64,000 bases of DNA. It comes from Adiantum capillus-veneris (taxonomy: Eukaryota; Streptophyta; Polypodiopsida; Polypodiales; Pteridaceae). The notes below the pieces were generated by a model. It was given only the letters and a program-made list of their open reading frames with translations. It did not search any database and was not told where the DNA came from. The DNA lies in assembly GCA_014529385.2 (NCBI GenBank), contig CM043946.1, forward strand, positions 22,832,077-22,896,076, in the 5' to 3' direction. The position numbers and the translations under genes were made by a program. Below are positions 1-11,050 of the stretch, one piece after another. Position 1 is the stretch's first letter. Every line of letters begins with the position of its first letter.

Positions 1-664
1 TTTCTGCAAACGCAGCAAACTGGCAAAATTCAGATGACCAAAACGTGCATGCCAAAGTTTTGCATCTGAAATAGCCCTTGAATCTGCAACAGCATTTGCA
101 AAATTTTGTCCACACTTGTCATACAAAGTGAGCTTATACAGCCCACGGCACAAAAGCCCAGATGCAACAATTTCATCACCAAAACTGAGATCATGAATTG
201 TACATCTGTCATCCACAAATTTGACTACAAGTCCAAGTCTAGCAAGTGCGGATACAGACAAGAGATTCTTCTTGATCCCAGGTACATAAAGTGCATCAAC
301 AAGTGTGAAGGAACTGCCATTAGCAGCAGTGAGCACAATCTTTCCAACTCCCTGAACTGGATAAGAGGCGTTGTTGGCACAAGTGATTGAATTCCCATGA
401 GGGACAGACTCGAGAGAGGTAAACAATTCACGATGTGAGGTAATGTGCTTTGTAGCACCACTGTCGAAATACCACACATGTGAATCTGCAGCAACTGACA
501 AGCATGCATCATGGACAGCAGGATTGTAAGTGCACTCTGCGCTAAAAGCCCATTCTGCATCAACATCAGCATCACAATCTCCTTTCACAGAAGACTCAAC
601 AATGGCTGCATTTGTAGTGGAACCAGCATTTGCAGTGGAACCACCCTCTTTCTTCTTAGCCTCT
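1..664 (-). pseudogene. Copia pol: aspartic protease and GAG-pre-integrase segment (partial)
   Basis: The minus strand reads open for about 220 codons from near 664 to the window edge. It shows the Copia retropepsin signature WYFDSGATKHIT (about 432-474), a second block ending in LYVPGIKKNLLSV (about 255-295) and the pre-integrase motif LWHARFGHLNFASLL (about 5-50). The catalytic Asp-Ser-Gly is intact. It would act as the protease and the start of the integrase of a gag-pol polyprotein. The frame is one base out of step with the upstream gag because of a one-base loss in an A/G-rich stretch near 664, so the polyprotein is interrupted here. No start codon of its own is expected. It runs off the window, so integrase proper is not seen. 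Confidence 0.85.
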
Positions 665-1571
665 TTGCCTTCAACTTAGGACACGACTTGATCAAGTGAT
701 CATTGGCTTTACAATAATGGCAACGCATCTTCTTTTTGCCCTTATCACCAGAATTGCCACACGAAGTGCTGCCACCAGAAGCATTAGGAACAGAATTTTT
801 GCCACTCGTAGAAGAACCATAAGAAGTGGCTGCATTACTGTTACCACCCTTTCTTTGAGAAGCAATAAAAGCCTGTTCAACTGCACGCTGCCTAGTCCTG
901 TTTTTTCTAGAAAGTGACTCTTGCAACAGCAATGTGCATAATGCATCAAACTTGACAACTTCAAGATTTCCTTGGGTCATCAGTCTCCAAGTACTAGCAA
1001 AAGTCTGGTAGGAATCTGGCAAGGCATCAAGAACAGTCTGCACAAGGGAACTGTCCGAAATGACTTCATCTGCAGAAATGAGTTGTTCATTGATATCCTT
1101 GACACTAGCAAGGAAAGTGTCCATATCATCTTCCTCATGCATAATCTTCGACTCCAGCTCTTTACGCAGCAAAGCAATTTTAGCCTCATTGCGGATTGCA
1201 TAAAGACCTGCTAGAATATCCCAAGCCTGTTTTGCAGATTTTGCTGAACGGATGTGAGGAATAATGGTGCGCTTCACAGACAACGCAATCAATGCATGAG
1301 CCTGCGCATCCTTAACATCCCAACGAGCTTGTTCTGCCATAGGCAAAACAACTCTAACAGCTGCAATCCTTGCAGCAAGACCTGCAACATCCTCAACATC
1401 GCCTACATCTTCAGAACCAGGACGTACATCAATGCCCTGCACAATGCTCCAGACACCTTTTGACACAAGAACATGTTGCATCATATAAGCCCACATAGGG
1501 TAGTTGTCCCCATCCAACCTGTCCTTAGCAGCAAACATCTTGAACACATCTGTGTTGTTGTTGTCAGTCAT
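585..1571 (-). CDS. Copia gag (UBN2/retrotran_gag type) with CCHC zinc knuckle
   Basis: This is the nucleocapsid/capsid part of the Copia polyprotein, 328 codons as read. The N-terminus has the plant Copia gag pattern (LDGDNYPMWAYMM, about residues 19-31), followed by a mostly helical UBN2-like region to about residue 225. A single CX2CX4HX4C knuckle (CHYCKANDHLIKSC) sits near residues 284-297. The last 30 or so residues are out of frame: after the knuckle a one-base deletion near 664 shifts the reading, and the true frame continues into the protease. The ATG at 1571 has no competing upstream start and lies 349 bp inside the primer binding site, a normal leader length. Transcription would start in the LTR at 1934-2160. 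Confidence 0.85.
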   Translation of the reverse strand: MTDNNNTDVFKMFAAKDRLDGDNYPMWAYMMQHVLVSKGVWSIVQGIDVRPGSEDVGDVEDVAGLAARIAAVRVVLPMAEQARWDVKDAQAHALIALSVKRTIIPHIRSAKSAKQAWDILAGLYAIRNEAKIALLRKELESKIMHEEDDMDTFLASVKDINEQLISADEVISDSSLVQTVLDALPDSYQTFASTWRLMTQGNLEVVKFDALCTLLLQESLSRKNRTRQRAVEQAFIASQRKGGNSNAATSYGSSTSGKNSVPNASGGSTSCGNSGDKGKKKMRCHYCKANDHLIKSCPKLKAKRLRRKRVVPLQMLVPLQMQPLLSLL

Positions 1572-1919
1572 GGTAAATGCTGCACCTGATGTGAAAACTG
1601 CCCGAAAATAGGAGAAATGGAGCAGGAATAACTTGTGCTATATAGCACAAACCGTAGAAGACTATAAGGCACCTGTTATGCAGAAAACAGCACTAACAAA
1701 AAATCTGCACAAAATGACGAAATAGCCTGTGCAGTACTGCTCGTAGTGGAAACGGAGGCCGAAATGAGCCCAAATCAAAATTCTGAGCAGACCGAGCTCT
1801 TTGAGCATGCCCAAAATATTTGTCGACCTGCGAACGCTCGCCAAAGCTCACTACAATCGGAGAAAGTGAGCAGGCGTGTGCTGGAGCAGCTGGCGACTAA
1901 GCCCGGGAGGACATGACCT

Positions 1920-1931
1920 GCTCTGATACCA
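1920..1931 (-). other. Primer binding site, initiator tRNA-Met type
   Basis: The minus strand reads TGGTATCAGAGC, the classic plant Copia primer binding site complementary to the 3' end of initiator tRNA-Met. It begins two bases inside the LTR end at 1934. Confidence 0.95.
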
Positions 1932-1933
1932 AT

Positions 1934-2160
1934 TGTTGGAATTAGGGTTGCAGAGAAACACACACAGCTTGGAGAAGACGAAGGAAGCTCAAGGCACACA
2001 ATAGAGAGTGTGTTACTTAGTGTGCAATGGAAAGATAGATAGCCCTAGAGTGATGGGCGTATATACAATGCACGGGGGAAAAAACCTCCTAAAGAGGGAA
2101 AAAATGCCCCGGCTGTCCTAGTGTGTTCACACACATCACTACCACATGTATATGGTAACA
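1934..2160 (-). repeat. Copia 5' LTR (copy 1), 227 bp
   Basis: It is bounded by TGTT and AACA, a 4-bp terminal inverted repeat, and flanked internally by the primer binding site. It has the same length as the LTR at 17959-18185, with about six substitutions. It supplies the promoter of the minus-strand Copia element. Confidence 0.9.
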
Positions 2161-2230
2161 ATTGGCATCACTCATTTGATTAGTAAATTCCCAAAAAACC
2201 CAAATAAAATTATGAAAAACAACGTCAAAC

Positions 2231-2896
2231 ATGTTAGAGGCAATGCCATCAAGTAGTGGTTTTGAAAATGAAATGGTGATACCTATACGAGTTGTCACAA
2301 GAGCGCAAGCTCAAAAGGGCAATGGAAAGACCAATAATTAGGAACCTAAAATAGATGCACCTAGTCTTGAACAAAAAAGTCAACACAACACTTGGAAGGC
2401 TAGGAAAGCATGCATGAAATCTAGGAAGGAACAAGAACAAACTTCCTTAGCAGAAGAGCTGAAACAAACCAAGGAAAAGTGGAGAAAACTAGAAGGAGAA
2501 GCCAACAAGAAAAAAGAGAGCCCTGAGGCAATATCTGAGAAGAATGAGAAACCAAAAAGTGCAAGCTTGGGAGGATCGGTACTAGTTGAAAAAGTGAATG
2601 AACCATCAGATGCACTTCTGGAAGCTTATGAGGCATGGCTTAAGAATAACTAGACTCAAGAACAAAGGTGGATGACATATCCATATGTTGAGTTAGAAAA
2701 GCAAAGGCTGGAGATGTGTCAAACGATGATCCAAACCGCCCAAGCTTTGTTAAATCCACCGGCGAGAAAACCAGAGGGGTTGGATGGAGGTTCCAGCTCC
2801 AACACCAGTGTTCCACTAAGACACAAGCTTGAAAGGCTAGCTGAGATTCCCACAGCTAAATTAGAACCCACGAAGTTAATCAAAAATCAAGAGTAG
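2231..2896 (+). pseudogene. Family X N-terminal region (gag position), charged coiled coil
   Basis: The frame opens at an ATG at 2231 and is broken by in-frame TAG codons near 2339 and 2651, then a frame change. The predicted protein is Lys/Glu-rich and looks helical or coiled-coil over the stretch encoded at 2414-2640. A TRAQAQKG motif near 2300 resembles the VVTRAQ segment that often precedes protease in plant Gypsy polyproteins. I see no capsid domain and no CCHC knuckle. The position corresponds to the start of copy 2 (28019-28500), which also lacks them. Its role is therefore inferred only from position. Confidence 0.5.
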
Positions 2897-3507
2897 TGAT
2901 GAATACCAGAGATGAGGCATTTGATGGTTTCCATCCATCATACCTGAGTTATTGGAGAAGAAGATGGCTCAGATGATATTTGGAAACAAATACGACAAGA
3001 AAACAAAACAAATGAGCTAAGTCAAAGAGTTAACCAGACCAGTAATGGGAGGGATGTGTTTCTTCCTCCTATTGAGGAATTTGAGGTAGGATCTCAAGAA
3101 AATCTAGATATTTTCTCAGATTGGGGGGATAGATGATCTATAAGATCTTTGGATAGCCAACCCTGATCTCTGAGAACCTTACCCTCTTACATGGGAGATT
3201 ATGAAACAAATTCTATTGTGAAGACAATCCCATCACAAAGACTCTCCTCAAAAAAGGTGTTCAACTCTAAGGATTGATAGACATATTGTCTACACCTATA
3301 ACTTGCACCATTATGCTGTTGAGCTTCTCTGAGAACGACCAAACATGTGGGCGACAGTCAAAAAATGATAAGAAAAGTTTGGTGTAAAGGATCCGACTTC
3401 ACAGATACAACAAGGGATCAGAGAGCTAGAAAAGTCTCAACTAAACACGCGACCAGTACCATTAAACAAGGTACGGGAGTATTGAGAAGGCGAGGATGGC
3501 AATACTA

Positions 3508-3900
3508 CAATTCCCATTGAGTTTCAAGGTGTTAACCATGACAATGTGTGACAGTGGAACGGGTGTGGCTATTGCAATCAAAGAGATATAGAAGAAATGG
3601 ATAAAGCTTGCCTTGAGAGCCACAAGGATGAAATTTCAATTAGCAGATGCTTATATGAAGAAACCTCTAGGGCTTCTAAAAAAGGTAATTGTCACTTCTT
3701 GTGGCATTGAGTATGAGCATACCTTTTCTATAGTAGATTTTTGAAAGAAGAACAACTATGACACAATACTTGCATGACCATTCATGCGACAATTGAAGAT
3801 GGTCCAGGACTAGGATTATGATCATGTATACCTCAGGCACATGGAAACCACAATGTGCATAAACCTTAAAGACCATAGTTACAAAAATGTGAACTGAATC
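3508..3900 (+). pseudogene. Family X first retropepsin-like domain (remnant)
   Basis: Fragments match copy 2 residue for residue in places: MCDSGTGVAIAIKEI (about 3545) lies where copy 2 has ILDGGAGVSIV, and YDTILA then PFMRQLKMVQD (about 3757-3815) lies where copy 2 has EMILGRPFMREEKMVHDW. Here the catalytic triplet reads Asp-Ser-Gly, whereas copy 2 reads Asp-Gly-Gly. Stops and frame changes interrupt it, so no protease could be made from this copy. Confidence 0.6.
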
Positions 3901-4127
3901 CCAGCTGAGGAGATTGATTCAGCTACATTAGAAGTATCGGAGCTTCTAGCTTGGTTAGGTACGCCAAAGGAGCTATGGATGTGTGCAGCATCTCACTGCA
4001 AAAGCTTAAAACAAGAAGAGTGTATTCTGGAAAGGGCAATTGAAGATAAGGAATACATTCCTAAACCCTTCCCTAAAGAAACTCTAGAGCCTTTAGAATG
4101 GACGCATATTCATGAGCAACCCTAGAT

Positions 4128-4412
4128 ATGTGTGCTATTTTGGATGGTCCCCCGACAAAGTTTTGTGACAAATATGGCTATGACGTGGTTCCATACTATA
4201 TGTTTAGTGTGGTAAATGGGGAAGATGACGAACCAATCTCTGAACAACCCAGAAAACACAAACCGGTGGAAGTAGACGAAGAGGAGTTGTTTTATGGCTC
4301 TCCACCAGAGCATCTTGAGCGAGATGAGGATGCTGATAATGAATGTTCTAACAACCCTAGTAAACAAGAGGAAACAATAGAGGATGCCACATTTTATGAA
4401 TTTCCAAATTAA
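4128..4412 (+). pseudogene. Family X acidic spacer between protease and RT
   Basis: A 94-codon open stretch rich in Glu and Asp (for example EVDEEELF, ERDEDADNE). Copy 2 has a comparable acidic, Ser/Glu-rich spacer between its protease and reverse transcriptase (about 29570-29730). No fold is recognisable. It belongs to the polyprotein by position and is not an independent gene. Confidence 0.4.
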
Positions 4413-4626
4413 AAACCTAGACGTCAACAACGCTATAAGGAAAAGAGAACTGAGTGCAAGCCTAGAGAGAATTTGATGCCTAGAATAAGAGGCAAAACAC
4501 AAATTTTGATGTTAAAAGCTGAAGATTTCATTGAAGACAAAGTTTCAAGGAAATTCTGTAGAACTCGCAATCCAAAGACACGAGGCAGCATAAGAAACTT
4601 GAGAAAATAAACTCAAAAGTCTGAAA

Positions 4627-6560
4627 TTGACAAAACCTAAGAAAACAAAAGAACCAAGACTAGGCGAGTTCAGAGAAACTAAATGGACAAAAGTTGAGAT
4701 AAAGAAGATATACAAAGATCTCAACAAAACTTTGAGGGAAGTGTGGACAATGGAAATAGAGAGTGGTGAAGAGGGTGAGAAAAATGACGACAAAATTAGC
4801 GTGCATTCCCACTACAAAAAATTCACTATCCAAGACAAAAAGGTAGTGATGACACATTCCATCAAAGAGCCAAAGGAGAAGGAGTCATATGATGGGTCAG
4901 AGGAAGCGAAGAAGATAGACTTGGCAGAACCAAGAGAAGAGCCAAGGTTAGTCTATATAACAACTCATATGAGTACAAAAGAAGAAGAGAAGCTCATAAG
5001 ACTTCTCAAGGAGTACAAGGACTTGTTCAATTCTGGTCATATAAAGACCTAAAAGAATATATCCGACAATATGCCAGCACACGATTCCATTAAAACACAA
5101 TGCAAAGCCTAGCCAACAGAGATTGTACACATATAATGATATGTTTGCTAAGCGCATCAAGGAAGAGATTGATAAACTGAAGGAAGTTGAGTGCATCTAT
5201 GAGATAGAACACTCCAAGTGGGTATCTCAAGTTGTGGTAGTGCCCAAGAAGAATGGTAAACTCCAAGTGTGTGTCAATTTAAAGAAGGTTAATGCAGCCA
5301 TAATAAGGGATAATTATCCGTTACCTAACTATCACTCGCCATGTACTAGAACAAGTGATAGACAAGCAGGCATATTCCTTCTTAGATGGACTCTCTTGAT
5401 ACAACCAGCTTACAATTGTGCATGAGGATCAATATAAGATGGCATTTTCCACACAATGGGGTATATATGCGTATAGAGTCATGTCGTTTGGATTGACTAA
5501 TGTTTCGACAACATTCCAAAGATTAATAGCACATGCTTTTAAAGAATACTTGAGGATATTCTTGGAAATTTATATGGATGATCTATGTGTACACTCTCTT
5601 TTGAGGGATGAACATACAAAACATCTCAAAAAAGTATTCGATAAGTGCAGGACGTATAGGATCTTCCTTAACCCAGAAAAGTGTGTATTCATGATCAGAC
5701 AAGGTAAAATCTTGGGACATATTGTCTCAAAAAATGTCATATCTACGGATTTGGATAAGATAAAAGTGATTGTAGAGATGCCTAGACCAAACAACACAAA
5801 GCAAGTACAATCCTTTATGGGAAGCTGTGGTTATTATAGGAGGTTTATACACATCTATGCAGTCATTGCTCAACCCATGTATACACTTATAGTAGTCATT
5901 GAATGGACGGAGGAGTGTGAGGAGTCATTTCAAAAGTTAAAGAGAGCACTCATATTTTCTCCAGTATTAAAAGCACCAGATTGGGAAAAGATCTGTTATA
6001 TTCACATTGATGCTTCAACATTTTCTATAGGATGCATCTTGGCTCAACCACCAGGAGAAGGAAACACAGACTTCCCAGTCTGTTATTCTAGTAGATAGCT
6101 TAACATTGCTCAAAAGAACTACACTACCATTGAGAGAGAAGGGTTGGGGATGATGTATGCTGTTAAGTAATTTTGGCATTATCTCCTTGTAAACCAGTTT
6201 GTGTTTTTTTATTGATCATCAAGCCCCCTTATACCTTGTAAACGAACCATGCAAAACCTGATGCATTGTACGATGGTTTATCATATTGTTGGAGTTTGAC
6301 TTTATAGTAGAGGTTAAAAAAGGGAAGACACATATTCGAGAAAATCATCTTTCCAGATTGCTAAATGAAGAAGCTCTAGAAGGCGTAGACGATAACACCC
6401 CTGATGCATATCTTTTCAATGTTGAAATGGTACCTAAGTGGTCTCAGAAGATAGTCAGTTTACTGGCCTATGGAGGAGAGTTCGATGGGATTGAGCAAGA
6501 ATTTAAACAAAAAATGGTTTGGCAATCCAAGAATTTTCATTTAACTGGTGAACACTTGTA
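4627..6560 (+). pseudogene. Family X reverse transcriptase and RNase H (broken)
   Basis: The segment begins with the pre-RT region, matching copy 2 from about 30220. RT follows: KWVSQVVVVPKKNGKLQVCV at about 5216-5275, then after a frame break YRVMSFGLTNVSTTFQRL (about 5474) and the catalytic box YMDDLC (about 5572). The connection has FMGSCGYYRRF (about 5815), and RNase H starts at CYIHIDASTFSIGCIL (about 5995). RNase H ends with a RENHLSRL motif near 6340, where intact Gypsy elements have ADHLSR. Stops and frameshifts occur near 5052, 5400, 6098 and 6166. There is no second (archaeal-type) RNase H, unlike families T and G1. Confidence 0.85.
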
Positions 6561-6840
6561 GCATTTAGGCTCACACAACATTTTACAATTATGCATAAGT
6601 CCAGAAGAATACGATTTCTATCTTCTAGAAGCACATGTTCAGGACTTGGCATTTCATTGCTCCTAAGTTATTAATTGTGCTACATGCAGATCTACACCAC
6701 CAGTAGCACATGCAACGCTATTTCAAGTTACAATTGCACCGGAAGAGAGTCAATATATAATTGACTACCCAACAATGAGAATGTTTCCTGAAAATACCTC
6801 TTGAGCACGTCAAAGAGCTATAGAAGTAGAGGCTAGAAAC

Positions 6841-7830
6841 TTCAAACTAATTGAAAATCAATTCTATAAGAGAGGAAAGGATAATCATCTCAGGATATGT
6901 GCTTATACGGAGAGCACGTATTTGCCAATCTAAGAGCAGGAACATGGAGTAATAAGCGAAGGCCATTTCTAAGGGAATAAGGCACCAAAATTTTTCTTAA
7001 CCTTGAGAATATGGTGGTCCACATTACATATGGATGGTGAAGAATATGTTAAAAGATGTGATGCTTGTTGGCGTACCAAAGTGCTAATAAAGAGGAATGA
7101 GATTCCTTTAAGGTCTATGATGGGAGCCAGAGCTTTCTCTAAGTGGGGTATAGACTTTGTAGGACCAATTTCACCTCCCGCGCTTACACGACTCACACCT
7201 ATTATATCAATGTTTCCACAGACTATCTCAGTAAATGGGCTAAAGCAAAAGCCACACAAAAAGCAGATGCAAGAACCACTGCAAAATTATCTATGAACAT
7301 ATCTTTGTTAGATATGGTCTACCAATAGAACTTGTCAGTGATTGTGGCACACATTTCATTAATAAAGTTATTGAAAATATTCTAGATAAATTCATGGTAC
7401 TTCATAAAAAGTCTGCTCCATACCATTTACATGCAAATCGACAGGCTGAAGCTACAAACAAAACCCTTTGCATTGTATTGACTAAAATAATATCTAATTC
7501 TAGGACCTATTGGGATCAAAAATTTCACTCTACATTATGGGCTTATAGGGTATCTTATAAGACATCTATTGGAACAACACCGTATAACATGGTGTTTGGT
7601 CTTAACACTATCTTGCCAATGGAATTTTTAATCCCAACACTAAGGGTAGCTAAGCAACTAGAATGGACAATCCATGAATTGTCTTTGAGAATAGATGACC
7701 TTGATGAGCTCCGCTTGAGAGCCGTAGCTTCCATCTATACTCATAAAAGAAGGCAAAAGTAGTTTTTTGATAAGCATGTACGCTCGAAAGAATTTAAAAC
7801 AAGTGATTATGTCCTGGTTTATACATTAAA
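6841..7830 (+). pseudogene. Family X integrase (broken)
   Basis: The N-terminal HHCC zinc-binding region lies at about 6940-7075 (GHF, then CDACWRTK). The core has WGIDFVGPIS (first Asp, about 7145), SDCGTHF (second Asp, about 7335; SDNG in intact relatives) and an AEATNKTL block (catalytic Glu, about 7447). LWAYRVSYKTSIGTTPYNMVFG-type sequence follows at 7540-7600. It is interrupted by a TAA in the GHF region, a frame change near 7250-7320 and a TAG at 7760. It would insert element cDNA into chromosomal DNA. This copy cannot be functional. Confidence 0.85.
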
Positions 7831-8189
7831 ACAACCTGCCAAGAAACTCAAAATTCAAAGGATGGGACACTTGGTGATCAAAGATCTATCACCAAGTGGG
7901 GTTGTCAAACTTGCTACATTAGCTGGTGAAGAAATGCTCGATTGGATTAGTGGATGTAGGCTTAAAAAGTATCATTTTCCACTAACCCAAGACATGCTTC
8001 AAAAAAACCATAGGAGAAGAAACAAACTCAAGATAAACAGTGAATCCTTGAATAAGCTCAAGTAGAAGCAAAGGAACAAATGACAAAGAGAAAGCTTCTA
8101 CAACAAAGGCAACAGCAAGGACCACCACTATTGATCAATGCACTCAAAGTAATAGAATTGATCCACCATCAATCAAAGTCAAGGTTGGA

Positions 8190-8560
8190 AGTAATCAAGT
8201 GGAAGAAAATGCGTTTCTAGATTCAAGAGCTCAAGAAAACCTTATTTCCTACAGCTTATACAAGCAGCTTACACTTGGGGAAAAGCTCCAACCCACACAA
8301 CAAAACATTCAAAGCTATTCAAAGCATTGAATCAAGGCAATGGGATGGACAGTCATACTTGTGCAAATTAACCAATGTTTCTATCCGCATAAGTATTATG
8401 TGGTAGAAGATAAGCCAGTGTAGTATCCACTATTGTTTAGTCAGCCATGGCAAAGAAAGTACAATGCACGGACTGATTGGAGCTTTGATAAAGTCAACAT
8501 TCAACATGCTAAGGGAAGCAGGGTGGTTCTATTTATTTCACACAAAGTAGACAAACCATC
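8190..8560 (+). pseudogene. Family X second retropepsin-like domain, downstream of integrase (remnant)
   Basis: FLDSRAQENLISYSLYKQL near 8212-8268 aligns with [20 protein letters not shown] in copy 2. LFSQPWQRKYNARTDW near 8433-8480 aligns with the [15 protein letters not shown] block that closes the copy 2 domain. The pairing of a D-x-G-like motif and a later LGRxW block about 70 codons apart is the retropepsin pattern. It lies after integrase, not before RT. Frames are broken between the two blocks. Its presence in both copies shows the domain belongs to the family. Confidence 0.65.
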
Positions 8561-8719
8561 AGGAGTGGAATCAGGACATAAGGGCAATCAACCCTTCCTT
8601 ATCGCAGTTTGGCAGTGGAACTGAAGAGAAATCAAAGGAGATTAGTTATGCATATATCCCACCCAAGGTAATTACGACAGGGAAACCCACAAAGCAAAGG
8701 CAACTGTCACAATCCGCAA

Positions 8720-9063
8720 CAGCACATCAGTAGGTCTGGATCAAGAAGGATGAAGTTGCAAAGCTTTGGTATACCATGCTCAAAGCTACCTCTCCACTGA
8801 CATATGATACACCCAGAATATCAAACCCACAGTATGTCACAAAAGTATGGGTGCCAAAGAAGTTGCTTGCAGTCCAAGCCAATCAAGAACAGCTCTGGAT
8901 TCCAAAGAGACAGAGTAGGGAACTCCCTTCAGTACAAACACCTCAAATCCAACCAAAACCAAAGGCCAAACAACCAAAACAAAACGGGAAGAATATTTGG
9001 GTACCCAAGAGCTTATGGAAATCTCAAAAGAGTCAGCCTCAAATTTGGATCCTTAAACAATAG
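8720..9063 (+). pseudogene. Family X C-terminal W-x-P-K motif array (remnant)
   Basis: An open stretch of 95 codons (8776-9063) contains VWVPKKLL, LWIPKRQ, IWVPKSLW and IWILKQ, and a further VWIKKD lies just upstream (about 8733). Copy 2 has four similar motifs at 33735-34050. The linkers are rich in Gln, Pro, Lys and Ser. The function is unknown. Isolated WVPK motifs in linkers of some plant Copia polyproteins are the nearest thing I recall. Confidence 0.6.
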
Positions 9064-9413
9064 ACCAAGCCTACGTCATATTCGATCTTTGGATTCACAA
9101 AATTGTGCCACCCAACGATGCCAGACGGACCAGCAGTACAAGAGAAATTATTGTTGATTAAACAACGAGCGGCACAATTAGAGTGCTTATTATTTCAACG
9201 CTCTAATACAGGTAATGCCAAACAAGAAAACCTCAACATCGAATGCCAATAAGCATATTGCTTGTACCCTCCTCTCGCACAGCATTAATTTTTTTCCATG
9301 CATTGACCGAGTATGCATATAGGGTTGCACTACATGGCCTGCATTAGCACAATGTTGATACCTATGCATAACACATATCCTAGGGTGATACACCGTTGTC
9401 CAAGAGGACTCCA

Positions 9414-9869
9414 ACTAGGAGGGGGGGAGGCATTGCCAATGCAAACCCACAACAAGCATAAAAGAGTACAAAAAAGGATATTGTTTTCTATGTTTTTGGA
9501 ATTTTGTGTTTGATTGCAGAAAGTTTTGGTGAACCCGAGTACTCATGCCCTTACCTAACTTGATTCTACAGATATATGGGAAAAATGCCAAAAAAAGAGC
9601 CTCTAGGTGTGTGTGTGTGTGTGTCTATATGTAAAAATAGCAATTGTTTAAGCTAAAATATGATATGGAGAAATCCTACCAAAAATACTACAAATAAATG
9701 TATATATAGGCTTGTTATGTTGTTTCTAAATCACTTTGATTTATTGGTATTTTTCAAATTTGATTTGGGTTTTTTTTGCAATTTTTTGAAGAAAAACAAA
9801 GAAAAATAGAAAAAGTAGGTGAGATGGTAGTTAACAACAAAAGAAAAATGTAAGGTTGATCATCACGTT
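9414..9869 (+). repeat. Family X copy 1 purine tract and probable truncated 3' LTR
   Basis: A G-rich purine tract at 9414-9430 lies about 350 bp after the last coding remnant. An LTR could begin at the TG at 9434. No second copy in the window confirms it. A short GT repeat lies at about 9608-9624. The stretch ends where family T copy A is inserted. Confidence 0.35.
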
Positions 9870-11022
9870 GTGAGCGGGATGAAAATACACACAGCGCCTC
9901 TATAACGACCCGACACACACTCTTGGGAAGATACACACACACACTATGGGGCACCACTCGGCTTAGACAACACACTTGGCCGAGACAGGAAACACACCTA
10001 TGGAGTGAGAGGAGAGAGACTATCCACTTGCCCACTCCACACAGAGACACACACATACACACACACACCCAAAAATTCAGCTCAAAAGAGGAGAATTTTT
10101 TATGTTTATATACAAATGAGCTTGGGCCAACACCAATGGGGCAAATAGCTTACACAATATGGGTAAAATAAGCTAGATACAATCACAAACTAGAGCAGAA
10201 ACTTCGCTCATAGGAGAAACTTACACAGAAAAACAGCAAGAAAAGAGTGAGGAATTTGGCAAAATGGACAGCACCATCGCGTCCGGAACGGCCCAAAACC
10301 CCAGTCTACAATGTCAAAGTGCTCAAATCTGACCTCGGATTGACCTCGGATGAGCAGTTTACGGTCAAACCAAGCTCCAAAATGAGCAAAAACACACCTG
10401 CGGCTGTTCCTCCTCTCTTCTCCACGTTTTTTCTGGTCTTCTCACAATTTTTTCAGTTCCCACACTTAGCTTTATTAGTTGGGCATCCTTGGCCTTTTAG
10501 ATGACCTCAAACGGACCCCGAACAAGCCAAAAACTGACCTCGTAGTGCATAGTTGTCACCTTTTTGCATCATCCGCACACCTGGCACTCATTTCATTTCA
10601 ATAATACATCTCGCAATCACGTTGAGTGGCCCCAAAAAGTGGTCCTAATGATGACTTTTCTGCATAACTCTCACAAGAAAACACCCACGTTGTGTCCGTC
10701 CTCATCCGCGTGCAAATATTGACCCCGTTCGCCCTCCTGACGCCACTAGATGCCATCTGACGCACTTGCTTACCTCATGTTGTCGGCCCGCGGATAGCTT
10801 CCTCGAGAATTTTTACGCGCTATAAACTCCTCATTATTGTAGTAAAAACATACTGGTACTGGTGATAGTGAAAATCGATGCTCTATGTACATGATGTCCT
10901 ACCTGTACACATGTGGGCCCCACATAACCACCTGGCTCTGGAAAATGGGCAATTCTTCATTTGATGCACCATGCATGTGTATGTACATATGCGCAATCCC
11001 TTGCTCCAAAAAACTCCTGACA
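9870..11022 (-). repeat. Family T copy A 3' LTR, 1153 bp
   Basis: On the minus strand it begins TGTCAGGAG and ends GCTCACA. Both ends are confirmed by copy B's LTR (42216-43419), where homology stops at the same bases. It contains CA/TG-rich tracts (about 9930-10065). The purine tract AGGGGATAGGAAAATTA adjoins it at 11023-11040. Confidence 0.9.
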
Positions 11023-11050
11023 TAATTTTCCTATCCCCTAGCCTGCTAGA

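Larger units (their letters stand above)
1..2160 (-). mobile_element. Ty1/Copia LTR retrotransposon, 5' half (copy 1)
   Basis: The element reads right to left: 5' LTR 2160-1934, primer binding site, about 350 bp leader, gag from 1571, then protease and the pre-integrase segment running off the left edge of the window. Its LTR has the same length (227 bp) as the one at 17959-18185 and differs at about six positions by eye, so the two are the same family. The rest of pol and the 3' LTR lie outside the window. One single-base deletion near 664 breaks gag from pol. Confidence 0.9.
2231..9869 (+). mobile_element. Ty3/Gypsy family X, copy 1 (heavily decayed)
   Basis: A collinear plus-strand Gypsy element: N-terminal region, protease-like, reverse transcriptase, RNase H, integrase, second retropepsin-like domain, W-x-P-K tail, purine tract at 9414-9430. 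It has the same order as copy 2 at 27908-34628. It is broken by many stops and frame changes in every domain. No 5' LTR is seen between the Copia LTR (2160) and 2231. Stretches 2897-3507 and 3901-4127 hold only decayed coding sequence without a clean frame. A probable 3' LTR beginning near 9434 is cut by the insertion of family T copy A at 9869. Confidence 0.8.
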